Assembly: GCA_964368645.1 (NCBI GenBank)
Contig: CAYJBY010000003.1
Coordinates: forward strand, 1-64,000
Reading direction: 5' to 3'
Origin: JAEDHM01 sp964368645
GTDB taxonomy: Bacteria > Bacillota > Clostridia > Christensenellales > CAG-1252
DNA length: 64,000 bases
The first letter of the stretch is position 1, and each line of letters opens with the position of its first letter. Position numbers and translations under genes: made by a program. Positions 8,143 through 17,906 of the stretch are shown in pieces. Below the pieces are notes generated by a model. The model had not been told where the DNA came from. It made no database searches and saw only the letters and a program-made list of their open reading frames with translations.

Positions 8143-8850
8143 TTAAACCCTCTCGAATCGCCTGATATTATCGGCAACGTAATAGTTTGCGGCGTAGTAG
8201 CTTTGAAGAGTGCCGATATCCGACCAATAGCAGTCGCATTCCTTAGCGTACAATCTACCCAAAAGGAGAGGGAAAACGTGCTTTGAAAAATCACAGAAGC
8301 CCTGCGGAATCAATCTCAAAAGCTCCTTGTTCATAACGTAAATACCCGTGTTCACAAGGTTGGAAACAGGGTGTAACGGCTTTTCCTCAAAGGCGGTAAT
8401 TCTGCCGTCAGAGTCCGTGAGCATCACTCCGTAAAGGGAAGGATCCTTAACCCGTTTTGCCGCTATGGTCGCTATTCCGCCCGACAAATAATGAAAGTCG
8501 ATAAGCTCCGATAAATTGATGTCGGTAAACGCGTCGCCGCTTATTACCAAAAAATCGTCGTCCAAAAACTCCTCTGCGTTTTTAACGCCGCCTGCCGTGC
8601 CCAAGGGTTCTTCCTCGGTAAAATATGTGATATTCATTCCAAAGGAATGACCGTCTCCGAAAGCCTGCTTGATTTTTTCAGGCATATAGCCTAACGTCAT
8701 ACCGACTTGTGTAATATTGTACTTATATAATAAACGCAAAATATAATACAGTACCGGCTTATCTAAAATCGGCACCAAGGGCTTGGGTATCGAATTGGTT
8801 AAGGGCTTGAGTCGTGTTCCTCTTCCGCCTGCCATAATCACTGCTTTCAT
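8143..8850 (-). CDS. Sugar-phosphate nucleotidyltransferase (NTP_transferase family)
   Basis: The 235-residue enzyme carries the nucleotide-binding loop AVIMAGGRGTRLKPL and the lysine motif IPKPLVPI, followed by LGTAGGV, ISGDAFTDIN and FEEKP. It should join a sugar 1-phosphate to an NTP, making an activated sugar for surface glycans; the likeliest activity is mannose- or glucose-1-phosphate type, which I cannot decide. It lacks a hexapeptide C-terminal domain. The frame stays open to 9060, but the real start is the ATG at 8850, preceded by GGGAGGAC. Confidence 0.85.
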   Translation of the reverse strand: MKAVIMAGGRGTRLKPLTNSIPKPLVPILDKPVLYYILRLLYKYNITQVGMTLGYMPEKIKQAFGDGHSFGMNITYFTEEEPLGTAGGVKNAEEFLDDDFLVISGDAFTDINLSELIDFHYLSGGIATIAAKRVKDPSLYGVMLTDSDGRITAFEEKPLHPVSNLVNTGIYVMNKELLRLIPQGFCDFSKHVFPLLLGRLYAKECDCYWSDIGTLQSYYAANYYVADNIRRFERV

Positions 8851-9270
8851 AATAAGTCCTCCCAATGGAAGTATATGCAAAAGTTCACGGATTATTTTGT
8901 CGAATCGGCTCTGTTTAATGTGGCAATTTAAACTTATATGACGTTGGGTAATTCCAAGTGTTCGGCAGAGCCCTAAGCGTCTATTGTTTTTTGACGGTTT
9001 CCCGTTGTCTACCGCTCTTGTTTTGCCGAGAACTGTGTGTTTTTCTGTTATTTTTACCAACTGGCAGTTTTTTACGATTAACTATTCGCTCTTGACGCTT
9101 TCCGACTAACTATCAACTTTTTCTCTATCCGAATCCGATTAGCTGTACGTTTTTTTGTATTTTCTACTAGCTTTTCGCTCTTTACATAAGCCGAATTGTT
9201 TTTAATTTATTGTTCCCTCCGACTTTCTGTCCGCTCTTACTTTATTTGACTGGCTGTGCGCTTTTTGCTT
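8851..9270. repeat. Intergenic region with degenerate tandem repeats
   Basis: No gene is supported. From about 9020 to 9255 the plus strand repeats loosely the phrase AACTATTCGCTCTT: variants occur near 9078, 9171, 9226 and 9248, with CGCTCTT or CGCTTTT as the most constant part, spaced irregularly. The region is T-rich on the plus strand. Confidence 0.5.
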
Positions 9271-9759
9271 TCAATCCGCGCTTTCGGTTATACGCGTAGA
9301 TTTTTTACACTTCGTTTCTTCCTTATCCTTGCCGCTCCCGTTGGTGGCTCCTTTCTCTTCCTTGCCGTCCTTGAGCTTTTTCTCCTTAACCGCCTTGATT
9401 ATCGCCGCTATTATCGAGGACAATCCCAACAGAATCAAAAAACCGCCGAATAGTTTTTTCAGTAAGCCGTCGGCGATTCCCGTGGAAAAGTACGCGGTCA
9501 ACGCGGTCGTTACCAGAGCAGGAAGAAGGATAGGAAGTATTTTTTTCTTGTCAATCAGCTTGTTTTTAAGGTGAATTATCAAAGCGACGACGGACATCGG
9601 GAGAAAAGTCACCACGTTAATCCATTGGGCGATATGCTGATCCGCACCTAAAAAAATCGTCAGTATCGGTATCAAAACCGTACCGCCGCCCATTCCCATT
9701 CCGCCAAGTACGCCGCCTGCCAGTCCTGCTAGAACCAGCCAAAGAATTTTCAAAGTCAA
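9271..9759 (-). CDS. TauE/SafE (TSUP) permease, half-size, second of a pair
   Basis: This 162-residue protein has about four transmembrane segments and the TSUP loop GMGGGTVLIPIL near its N-terminus. Full TSUP anion exporters (sulfite, sulfoacetate and similar) have about eight segments made of two such halves. The C-terminal 35 residues are charged and cytoplasmic-looking (KEEKGATNGSGKDKEETK). It starts with TTG at 9759, overlapping the stop of the upstream half by 4 bases, with GAGG 8-10 bases before. It probably pairs with the neighbouring product. Confidence 0.8.
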   Translation of the reverse strand: MTLKILWLVLAGLAGGVLGGMGMGGGTVLIPILTIFLGADQHIAQWINVVTFLPMSVVALIIHLKNKLIDKKKILPILLPALVTTALTAYFSTGIADGLLKKLFGGFLILLGLSSIIAAIIKAVKEKKLKDGKEEKGATNGSGKDKEETKCKKSTRITESAD

Positions 9760-10169
9760 AAGAGCATCCTCACGCCTGCCGCCAGCATCAACACGTAAAA
9801 CACTATATTCACCGCTTTTGCAGGCAGTTTACGCAAAAGCAACGCGCCGATTACGCCGCCGATAATTACTCCTGCCCCCACCGCCAAGCCGCTTTTTACC
9901 GCATAGGTTCCTCTGACGGTATATACTACGGCGGTCACTATGGAGAGCGGCAATATCACAGCTATCGCAGTGGCGTGAGCTTTCTTTTCCTCCGCGCCAC
10001 CTAAAAACTGTAAGGCAGGCACTGCAAGCATTCCTCCTCCGCCGCCGAAAAAGCCGTTTGCCGCCCCGATGAACACGCCTGACGCCACCAGTCCTGCGGT
10101 TTTTAATCTTGATTTTGTCTTTTCCCTCATATCCTTAGTTTCCGCAATACCGCCTTCGTTATTCCGCAA
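9756..10169 (-). CDS. TauE/SafE (TSUP) permease, half-size, first of a pair
   Basis: The product (up to 137 residues) has about four membrane segments and the motif NGFFGGGGGMLAVPAL, the TSUP signature. The open frame begins at a TTG at 10169; an ATG at 10130 (MREKTKSR) leaves a 124-residue protein that fits the family better. Neither has a good ribosome site. With the overlapping second half it forms one transport unit. The substrate is unknown; sulfur-containing anions are usual for the family. Confidence 0.8.
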   Translation of the reverse strand: MRNNEGGIAETKDMREKTKSRLKTAGLVASGVFIGAANGFFGGGGGMLAVPALQFLGGAEEKKAHATAIAVILPLSIVTAVVYTVRGTYAVKSGLAVGAGVIIGGVIGALLLRKLPAKAVNIVFYVLMLAAGVRMLF

Positions 10170-10772
10170 ATCGACGTTTAACGCAATCTATTAACTTTAT
10201 CGGCTTTAATTAAAAAGAGAAAATGGGATTATGCTCGCTGTAATGAAAAATCGAATTACAGCATTAGAAGGCTTTAACAAAAATAATTCAATGCCCCGAA
10301 TAATGTAATAAATCCATCAAAACAGTAAAAAATGTTCTGGCGCAGTAATGGAGCCGTTATGACACTGTACGGTATTTTGCCGCTCCGAATAATGCAATAA
10401 ACAGGATTTTTTCGCTGATTATGACGTTTTTGGGTTTTTATTATTAAATGCGTTACCGTTTTGACTGTCTTTGCAAAAATTTAATGCAAAATAATTATTG
10501 TGCAATTACTTAGTAATTGATTAATTGTGTTTTTCGTTGCTTCTATGTATTCTTTCGGAATTATCGGGGTTTTACTCTGTTTTCGCGTACCTTTTACGGC
10601 GGTAAGACTGCATAACGCAGTTTGCATTCTTCGTTTTTATTACTTATATTTCACTATATGGATTTATTATTCACTAAATTGTTATATATTACTATGTAAA
10701 AAACATTTGCTAATTTTCGATTATTGTATTAGAATATCAAGAGTATAAAATTTTTACCTAAAAGGTGGTCAC
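10170..10772. other. 600-base AT-rich intergenic region
   Basis: No convincing gene is present; a 73-codon frame at 10527 has poor composition and no ribosome site. An inverted repeat GCTGTAAT / ATTACAGC (10237-10262, 10-base loop) has no T-run. The phrase CCGAATAATG(T/C)AATAAA occurs twice (about 10297 and 10385). The right end carries the promoter of the large lipoprotein gene. Confidence 0.6.
10707..10735 (+). promoter_or_regulatory. Probable promoter of the large lipoprotein gene
   Basis: TTGCTA (10707-10712) and TAGAAT (10730-10735) are 17 bases apart, about 37 bases before the start codon, which follows the strong ribosome site AAAGGTGG. Confidence 0.5.
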
Positions 10773-13700
10773 ATGAACAACACACGAAAGTTTCAAAAGT
10801 TATTACTCGTAATGCTCGCCTTGATGCTTTGCTTCGCGGTGGCTTTTGCGGTTGTTGCCTGCAACAATGACAACACTACCGCTCCTGCCGATGACGACGA
10901 AGACGATACTGTCGAGACCGTTACCCCGTTGATTACCAACGGAGATTTCGCTACTTACAGCGGCAGTAATCAGCCTTATACGCCCGGCACCTGGACGGCA
11001 ACCAACGAGAGTTCCTCTAAGGCTACGTCGGATTATCTTCTCGCCGGCGTCGTGGACGTAGGCTCTGCCTATGACACCAACAAGGCAACCTGGGGCGGCA
11101 TCGCCAATCCCGGTAAAGCCAATGCGGACGACGACGACAACGACTTGCTTATGATTTATATTAAGCCAAGCTCCGACACCCTCAAGACCTATACCTATTA
11201 CAGCTACAATACCAGCTTCACCGCTGCTATCGGAGCGTATTACAAGGTTACCGTCAACGCTTACGTTGCTTCTATCGCAGGCGAAACCACCGACGGCGGC
11301 GGCGCGTACATTAGGTTCTCCAACTCCGCTTACGCTAAGTTCGGACCTATCAAGGCTACCTCCTCTTGGCAGACCTACACCTTCTACGTTCAGGGCTCTA
11401 ACATCACCACTTCCACCATCGGCATTTCTCTTGCCCTCGGTATGAGCGACAACAAGAGCACCGGCTATGCATTCTTCGACAACGCGGTCGCTACCAAGAT
11501 TACGTCTGCCGAGTACGCAGAAGCTCAGACGCAGTACGCCAATGACGAAAAGGTTGATTTTTACAGTATTCTTACTCCCGATGCAGAGTTTATCAATACT
11601 ACCGACACCATCGACGTCAGTTCCACCTCCACGGCTAACTGGGATTTGATGCTCACCCCTGCTGACTGGACAGGCGCGAAGGGCACCGGCAACGGCGGCA
11701 CCGCAAGCAGCAGCACATCCAACCTTTACAGCGGTATCATTAACACCGATATTTCCGTTTGGATGGACACCGTTACCAAGTACGGCACGAACCCCGGCGT
11801 TAGAGAGGGTGCACCCGATAAGAACATTCTTCTGCTCTACTCCTTCGCCAACAACCCCACCTCTTACAACTACACAGGTAAGCGCAACGTGCAGTTCCCT
11901 CTCGGACACTACTACGAGCTTTCCGTCAACGTATATACCGAGCTGTTCACACCGCAGGGCGCAATTAAGGATTATGCGGAGGCAAGCGGCGTTACCGCGG
12001 CAACCGTCGGTACCTATTACACCCGTAACAACTATACCTACACGGCTGTGACTCTTACAGGTTCCAATTACGATTCCGAAAAGACTTATTACAAGCGCAA
12101 CTATGCAATTGACGGCACCGTTACCTCTACAACCAGCGGCACCTATTACACAAAGAACGGAGACAGCTATACTCAGGTTACTCTTCCCGCCGCTTACGTT
12201 GCAGGTACCGATTATTATCAGCTCAGCGGTTATACCGTTGACGACACCGTCACCAACGACACCGTAGGCACCTATTACACTCAAGACGCAGTTACTTATA
12301 CCGCTGTCAACCTTGACGGCACTGCAACCACCAAGTTTGTTGAAGGTACCACCTACTACTCCGCTATCCGCGAAGTCGTCAGTGCCAATCAGGGCGCGTG
12401 GGTTACTCTTTCCGGCTCCGACGATTATGAGATCGGCAGCATAACCACCAACGGCAAGTGGACCAAGGTAACCTTTATGGTTATCGGCAACGCTTTCCGC
12501 AACAAGGATTTCACAATCAAGCTGTCCATCGGTAACGGCGGCTCCGACGATAAGGATACCCTTACCTACGGCACCGTAGCTTTCGACGGTTTGACCATCA
12601 CCGATAAGGGTGTTATCGAGAACAGAACCGCACTTCACGACGAGAAGGCCACCTTTATCCAGAATAACACCTATTCCGTTGCCATTCTTTCTTCTACCGC
12701 AGTCGGCACCTACTATGTTCTGGACGGCGAGACTTATACAAGAGTTGAGCTGGACGGCACCAACTTCGACAGCGGCAAGACCTACTACACCAAGAATTAT
12801 TACTGCTTAATCGACCTTCAGTCTATTAACAGCGAGAATGCGGACTTGTCTAACGAGCTTATCGAATACGCTAACTTCTCCGCAATCAATAACGACGCGG
12901 CAACCCTTCCCGAAGGCGAGACCTTAGGTCTGCCTACAGGTTGGCAGTTCGACGCTGTCGGCAACGTGGTTGTTGAGAACGACGTGGACGTAAAGCTTTC
13001 CGTTATCGGCAAGGACGTTATCGAAACTTACGTTTTACCCACCGACGAGGCCGCTCAGTACGTTTTGGTCGGCAACTGGTACCAGAAGTACGACGCCGCT
13101 AACTCCGCTCACGCAGGTTTGACCGCTGTTGACTACAAGACTGTCAAGGAAGCCTATACCAAGTATTGGACGGACAACTACGGTCTATCCGGCAACCCCG
13201 AGCTTCCCTACGACACCCTTGCGCCTATCGTAATGGTTAACAACAAGATTGCCTCCGCTTATCAGCTTTCTATGTCTCAAAAGATTACCGTTAAGCCCAA
13301 CACCTCATACCGTTTGGCGGCTTGGGTTAAGACTATGGACGTTGCAAGCGGCAAGGGTATCACTGCGGCTCTTACGGACTCCACAGGCACCGTGTTCAGT
13401 TCATTAACGGGCATTAACACTGCGTCTTATACCAACGAGCTTACCAGTAACTACGTTGAGCTTACGTTCTACATCAACGGCAACGCCTTAATCAGTCACA
13501 GCGCGGCCGCGGCAGCTGACGCTAACGAATACACCTTCAGCATCAGCTTAGGTTCAGGCACCGCATATACTCCTTCCACCTTTGTACAGGGCGCGTTCTT
13601 AGTCGCCAACGTCAATATGGAACAGATTACCTACACCGAGTACAGCGCGGCTACCTCCGGCACCTACTGTGCAAAGAAGGACACCTACACCAACAGCGCA

Positions 13701-15905
13701 ACCGTAACCAACGGCAACTTCAACTCTGTTGACCTCGAAAAGACGGAAATCGACAGCGAGGGCAGATATAAAGAGTTGGCGGCTATGCCAAGTGCTTGGA
13801 GCGTTTATAACACCGAGAACAGCAAGACGATGGAAGACTTTAACGTGGGTATCCTCAACGTGAACAATATCCTCGATACAATGTCCATCTATCCCGACCT
13901 TACCGCACGTTCCCTGTCTGATTTTGACTCCATTTATAACACCGGCGACACAAATCCTTGGAAGGGCACCGTTGCCGATGCTTTGAGAACTCCCGAAATG
14001 GTAAGCGCACCTAACCTTGCGGTTATCAATACCAAGGGCGTTAGCACTATCGGTTACAAGCAGGCTCTGAAATCCCCTGCGATTACTCTTTCCAGCAGTA
14101 CTTACAGCGCAATCAAGCTGTACGTTAAGACTGTTGACTACAAGGCATCAACCGCCGCAACTTCTCCCCTTAAGGCGGAGATTAGACTGACTACCTCCTC
14201 TGCTAACTACGTTACTCAGGTTCAGACTATCGCAACAGACGGCAAATGGCAGGAAGTTGTATTCTATATCCGTGTTGGTATAGTCAGCTCCGTCAGCTGT
14301 AACCTAGAGTTCTACGTCGGTTCCGAAAAGGACAGCAACGAGACCTACAGCGGTACGATTTTGGTTGACGGTATCAGCTACTACACCATTGACGCGGCTG
14401 CCTACGACAAGGCTGAAGCTAACGACAGCATTACCACCATCAACTTTACCACCGATACTTTCTCCTCCTCTGCGGAAAGTTCCACACCTACCAAGCCTTC
14501 CAACTGGACGAACACGGGCACCAGCACCTCCGGCTACATCAAGAGTGATTCTCAGGTTGCAGGTATCTTCGACAAGAAGTTCGGCGACACAACTATCCTC
14601 GGTATCCGTAATCAGATCGCTGAGGACACCGAGAACAACATCTCGGCTGACAACACCGTAAAGAACGGTTCTAAGCTCACCGTGGATATGCTGTTCGACG
14701 AGACGCTTAAGGCTGGCACCGATACTTCCGAATTAGAGGGCGGCACGTTCTCTCTCGGTAACGGCTTGCTTCTTATCAACAACCTTAATCCCGGCTACTA
14801 TACCTACAAGACCGCATCGATTACGTTACCTAAGGACAGCTACTACGCAATCAGCGTTTACGCTCGTACCTACTTCCTTGAGTACGCAACCAACGCAGTC
14901 ATATCCGTTCTGGTCGGCGACGACAGCTACACCTTCGGCAAGGTCAACACCTCCGAGTATTCCTTCGCGGAAGCGGCGGACGGCGAATACGTTAAGATCG
15001 ATAACGACTACGTTAAGTACGACAAGACTAACACGGCGCACAACGGTTTGACTCGTTACGCCTGCACCGAAAGCTTCGGAGGTTGGACGAAATACACCTA
15101 CTACTTCAGAACCTACGAATCTACTGCTTTGTCCTCTGTAACCCTTAACCTCACGTTAGGTTCCAGCGACAACAAAATCTTAGGTTACGCGCTATTCGAC
15201 AACGTAAGCATTTACACCATTGACGCAGACGCCTACGATAAGGAATTTGCTAAGGTTTACCTTACCGATGACAGCGGCGAACCCGTGCTTGTTGACGACA
15301 AGGCTCTCAACAAGGAGTACGTTGCGTACAACGATCTCACCTTCAAGAAGGCTGACGTTACCGCATCTACCACCGGTTTCTATATCGTAAAGAACGACAG
15401 CGCATACAGCGTTATCAATCTGAACGGAAGCAACTTCAACTCCAGCGAAACCTATTACGTAATCGATGGAAAGGACGCAAGCGAATTCTCCAATCTGGTT
15501 GCAGGTTACAATGCGGCTCAGCTCTATTTGGCTGACCACAAGGTAGTCCGCTACGATGATAAGATCGACTGCACTCACGAATGGAACTCCGAAACAGGTA
15601 TTTGTAACATCTGCGGAGAGGTTTGTGAACACGATTACCAGAATGGCACTTGTACGATTTGCGGACACACAGATCCCGACTATAAGCCCGACGAAGACGT
15701 CAACACCGATTATCTGTGGGCATACATCTCCTCTATCGCAATAGCGGTTATCCTGCTGGTTGTTATTATCGTGATGCTCGTTAAGTGGTTTGCTCCGAAG
15801 AGAAAGCGCAAGCAGGCTACTCCCGACTATGACAAATCCAAGGTTGCAAAGGACACCACAGGCAAGACAGCTACCACCGAAAAGGACAAGTACAAGGACG
15901 AATAA
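10773..15905 (+). CDS. Giant modular surface lipoprotein with C-terminal membrane anchor (1710 aa)
   Basis: The N-terminus is a lipoprotein signal peptide with lipobox FAVVAC, followed by an acidic linker. The body repeats a jelly-roll-like module about five times; modules begin near NGDF and end in phrases such as GYAFFDNAVATKI or GTILVDGISYYTID, resembling carbohydrate-binding modules of the CBM4/9 type. Between them lie about five copies of a 35-40-residue repeat (GTYY, then TYT-V-L, then KTYY) near residues 400-530, 640-675 and 1528-1567. Near the C-terminus two C-x2-C pairs (CNICGEVC, CTICG) suggest a small zinc ribbon. A transmembrane helix and basic tail (KWFAPKRKRK) follow. The protein is probably exported and binds glycans; function is inferred. 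It is monocistronic. Confidence 0.85.
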   Translation: MNNTRKFQKLLLVMLALMLCFAVAFAVVACNNDNTTAPADDDEDDTVETVTPLITNGDFATYSGSNQPYTPGTWTATNESSSKATSDYLLAGVVDVGSAYDTNKATWGGIANPGKANADDDDNDLLMIYIKPSSDTLKTYTYYSYNTSFTAAIGAYYKVTVNAYVASIAGETTDGGGAYIRFSNSAYAKFGPIKATSSWQTYTFYVQGSNITTSTIGISLALGMSDNKSTGYAFFDNAVATKITSAEYAEAQTQYANDEKVDFYSILTPDAEFINTTDTIDVSSTSTANWDLMLTPADWTGAKGTGNGGTASSSTSNLYSGIINTDISVWMDTVTKYGTNPGVREGAPDKNILLLYSFANNPTSYNYTGKRNVQFPLGHYYELSVNVYTELFTPQGAIKDYAEASGVTAATVGTYYTRNNYTYTAVTLTGSNYDSEKTYYKRNYAIDGTVTSTTSGTYYTKNGDSYTQVTLPAAYVAGTDYYQLSGYTVDDTVTNDTVGTYYTQDAVTYTAVNLDGTATTKFVEGTTYYSAIREVVSANQGAWVTLSGSDDYEIGSITTNGKWTKVTFMVIGNAFRNKDFTIKLSIGNGGSDDKDTLTYGTVAFDGLTITDKGVIENRTALHDEKATFIQNNTYSVAILSSTAVGTYYVLDGETYTRVELDGTNFDSGKTYYTKNYYCLIDLQSINSENADLSNELIEYANFSAINNDAATLPEGETLGLPTGWQFDAVGNVVVENDVDVKLSVIGKDVIETYVLPTDEAAQYVLVGNWYQKYDAANSAHAGLTAVDYKTVKEAYTKYWTDNYGLSGNPELPYDTLAPIVMVNNKIASAYQLSMSQKITVKPNTSYRLAAWVKTMDVASGKGITAALTDSTGTVFSSLTGINTASYTNELTSNYVELTFYINGNALISHSAAAAADANEYTFSISLGSGTAYTPSTFVQGAFLVANVNMEQITYTEYSAATSGTYCAKKDTYTNSATVTNGNFNSVDLEKTEIDSEGRYKELAAMPSAWSVYNTENSKTMEDFNVGILNVNNILDTMSIYPDLTARSLSDFDSIYNTGDTNPWKGTVADALRTPEMVSAPNLAVINTKGVSTIGYKQALKSPAITLSSSTYSAIKLYVKTVDYKASTAATSPLKAEIRLTTSSANYVTQVQTIATDGKWQEVVFYIRVGIVSSVSCNLEFYVGSEKDSNETYSGTILVDGISYYTIDAAAYDKAEANDSITTINFTTDTFSSSAESSTPTKPSNWTNTGTSTSGYIKSDSQVAGIFDKKFGDTTILGIRNQIAEDTENNISADNTVKNGSKLTVDMLFDETLKAGTDTSELEGGTFSLGNGLLLINNLNPGYYTYKTASITLPKDSYYAISVYARTYFLEYATNAVISVLVGDDSYTFGKVNTSEYSFAEAADGEYVKIDNDYVKYDKTNTAHNGLTRYACTESFGGWTKYTYYFRTYESTALSSVTLNLTLGSSDNKILGYALFDNVSIYTIDADAYDKEFAKVYLTDDSGEPVLVDDKALNKEYVAYNDLTFKKADVTASTTGFYIVKNDSAYSVINLNGSNFNSSETYYVIDGKDASEFSNLVAGYNAAQLYLADHKVVRYDDKIDCTHEWNSETGICNICGEVCEHDYQNGTCTICGHTDPDYKPDEDVNTDYLWAYISSIAIAVILLVVIIVMLVKWFAPKRKRKQATPDYDKSKVAKDTTGKTATTEKDKYKDE

Positions 15906-15919
15906 GTACAAACAACATA

Positions 15920-15948
15920 AAAAGGACGGTTTATCCGTCTTTTTTTTG
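15920..15948 (+). terminator. Intrinsic terminator after the large lipoprotein gene
   Basis: GACGG-TTTAT-CCGTC is followed by eight Ts; the preceding A-run extends the stem, so it may act in both directions. Confidence 0.85.
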
Positions 15949-16182
15949 TAATCCCAATCAATCATAATAATTATCTATCCGCCTTATTATCTTTTCCAGT
16001 CGGGAAAGGCAAGCAGTCGGACAAAGAAGCCGTAACAATAACGAACGCAGAGCAATGCGGAATAGTAATTATTGTCCGTAACTAACTAAGTATTAAGGTC
16101 GCAAAATACGGTATCTTGACACTATCGGCGGCAATTAACTACGCAAGGACAGGTTTATATTAACTATACAAAAAGACTAACC

Positions 16183-17784
16183 TCAAACTTTTTGCCCTAC
16201 TTTGGAAACAGCAGATGGTTTTCTCTGTCTATGATTTCTTTTCTTACGCAGAGGTTCCTTTTTAGCAACTGTTTTCTTTCTCCCTTTCAGCTTATTAATC
16301 AGACCGTGATAATAGCCCGTTATATCCAGTAGCTTAAAGACTTGAAGGAAAACTGCATAGCATACGGTCATAAAAACGCCAAGCATAATTGCCAGAACGT
16401 CATTCCGTATATGAGGGACCAATACGTTATAAATCAGCCGTACGAAGGCGACAAGCACCAATGCAAATAAACCCGTTTGAACTAAAGGCTTGTAGTAGTT
16501 GAGTTTTACCGCTTTTGCTTTGACCAGTACGATACTGTTGAGAATAAATATCAATCCGAAACAAAGAGTTTGTGCTACGGCAAGGGCGTATATGCCGATA
16601 AATTTCGGCAGAAAGTACACGCAAAGAGTCATCGCGGCTATCGCAATCAAGTTGTTGACAAAGCAAATCTTTTCCCTTGCCATCGAATTGAGTGTGGTTG
16701 TGGTAAGCTGTGACATTGCTAACGGCAGAACCATACCTGCGGAAAGGGCTAAAAATTTACCGGCTTTGGCGTCCGCGAACAGTATCATTCCTATATTCTC
16801 GCCCAAGGCGGCGTACACTGCGAAAAAGAACACGGTGATTAGGGTAATAAAACTCATTGCGCCGTCCACTCTTGACGCGATTTTTTCGGTATTCTTCTCT
16901 GCGGAAAGCGCCGCGACCTCCGGCAAGAGGACTATTGACAGCGCTGAGGTTATGGCGAGAGGGGCGAACAAAAGCGGATATGCCATTCCCACCGCCCTGC
17001 CGTATTCCGCGGTTGCCTCTGCGGCGGTTAAGCCTGCGTCAACTAACCTCATAGGAAGAACAATTGCCGTTATAGAGGACGCCAGCCCTGTAAAAACGCG
17101 CATTAGGGTAATTGGCGTACTGCTTTTCAGCAATGGCTTGAAACCGCAGGGCTTGCCGAAACTGCCACCCGACTTAAAGTAAAGCGAGGCGATAACAATA
17201 TAACAAATCACGTCGCAGACCGCAAAGGACAGCGTAATGGCGGTTGCACCGTTAATCGCGCCGAATATTCCCGACAGCAGGACAAGTACGCCCACCACGT
17301 TAAGCAATTCCTCCACCAGCTCGGTAACAGAGTACAGAATATACGAACGCCTGCCCATTATGTATGAGCGGAGAATATTATACGCGCAAGTGGAAATCAG
17401 CGCAGGGAGCATTATGTAGAACAAGGGAATTGCCCTTTTATCCGTAAACAAAGTGGAAAAGCCGTCGCTAAACAGGAAAAACGCGCCTATTGCGGCTACC
17501 GTGATAGTTAATCCGATAATCAACGCGCCCGATACCGTTCCGCCGACCTTTTTTGCTTTTCCCAAGGCAAACTGCTCCGCCGTATGCCGCGAAACGGTTA
17601 CGGACAAGCCTGAACCGCACACCGTTACGAATAAGCCCCAGACCGCCGCGCTGATTTGAAAAAGTCCCAACGCTTCCGCGCCCACTGCTCTGGATACGTA
17701 TATCTTGAAAATAAAAGCAATAAGACGGGTAACCATACTGAAAATCATCACGGTTAGAGTAGTACGCTTAAAGGATTCTGCCAT
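16183..17784 (-). CDS. SpoVB/MurJ-like flippase (MOP superfamily)
   Basis: The 533-residue protein has about 14 transmembrane segments and the N-terminal phrase typical of the SpoVB branch of polysaccharide/lipid II flippases (GLFQISAAVWGLFVT, then VSRHTAEQF). Such proteins move lipid-linked cell-wall or polysaccharide precursors across the membrane. The tail is very basic (KGRKKTVAKKEPLRKKRNHR). The ATG at 17784 is used because GAGGTG sits 5 bases upstream; a GTG two codons earlier overlaps that site. A SpoVB-like gene alone does not prove sporulation. Confidence 0.85.
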   Translation of the reverse strand: MAESFKRTTLTVMIFSMVTRLIAFIFKIYVSRAVGAEALGLFQISAAVWGLFVTVCGSGLSVTVSRHTAEQFALGKAKKVGGTVSGALIIGLTITVAAIGAFFLFSDGFSTLFTDKRAIPLFYIMLPALISTCAYNILRSYIMGRRSYILYSVTELVEELLNVVGVLVLLSGIFGAINGATAITLSFAVCDVICYIVIASLYFKSGGSFGKPCGFKPLLKSSTPITLMRVFTGLASSITAIVLPMRLVDAGLTAAEATAEYGRAVGMAYPLLFAPLAITSALSIVLLPEVAALSAEKNTEKIASRVDGAMSFITLITVFFFAVYAALGENIGMILFADAKAGKFLALSAGMVLPLAMSQLTTTTLNSMAREKICFVNNLIAIAAMTLCVYFLPKFIGIYALAVAQTLCFGLIFILNSIVLVKAKAVKLNYYKPLVQTGLFALVLVAFVRLIYNVLVPHIRNDVLAIMLGVFMTVCYAVFLQVFKLLDITGYYHGLINKLKGRKKTVAKKEPLRKKRNHRQRKPSAVSKVGQKV

Positions 17785-17906
17785 ATTCACCTCAACGTAT
17801 TATATGTGGGCTCCTCTGCATATATAATTATCGTTAGAGTTACTGAATTCAAAAATATCGATAACAAGGGCTAAGGCAAAAAAAGGCGTAAAGCAGGGGG
17901 ATTATT

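Noticed and set aside
8851..9060. N-terminal extension of the nucleotidyltransferase
   Set aside because: The open frame continues, but the added 70 residues are not family-like and GGGAGGAC marks the ATG at 8850.
10527..10748. 73-codon plus-strand frame before the lipoprotein gene
   Set aside because: Composition is that of AT-rich intergenic DNA, there is no ribosome site, and it runs through the promoter.
10803..12638. 611-codon open frame on the minus strand
   Set aside because: It is antisense to the large lipoprotein gene, whose third-position bias keeps the opposite frame open. It has no ribosome site, and the plus strand has a clear signal peptide and repeats.
15192..15965. 257-codon minus-strand frame
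   Set aside because: Also antisense to the lipoprotein gene; it begins inside the terminator region and has no start signals.
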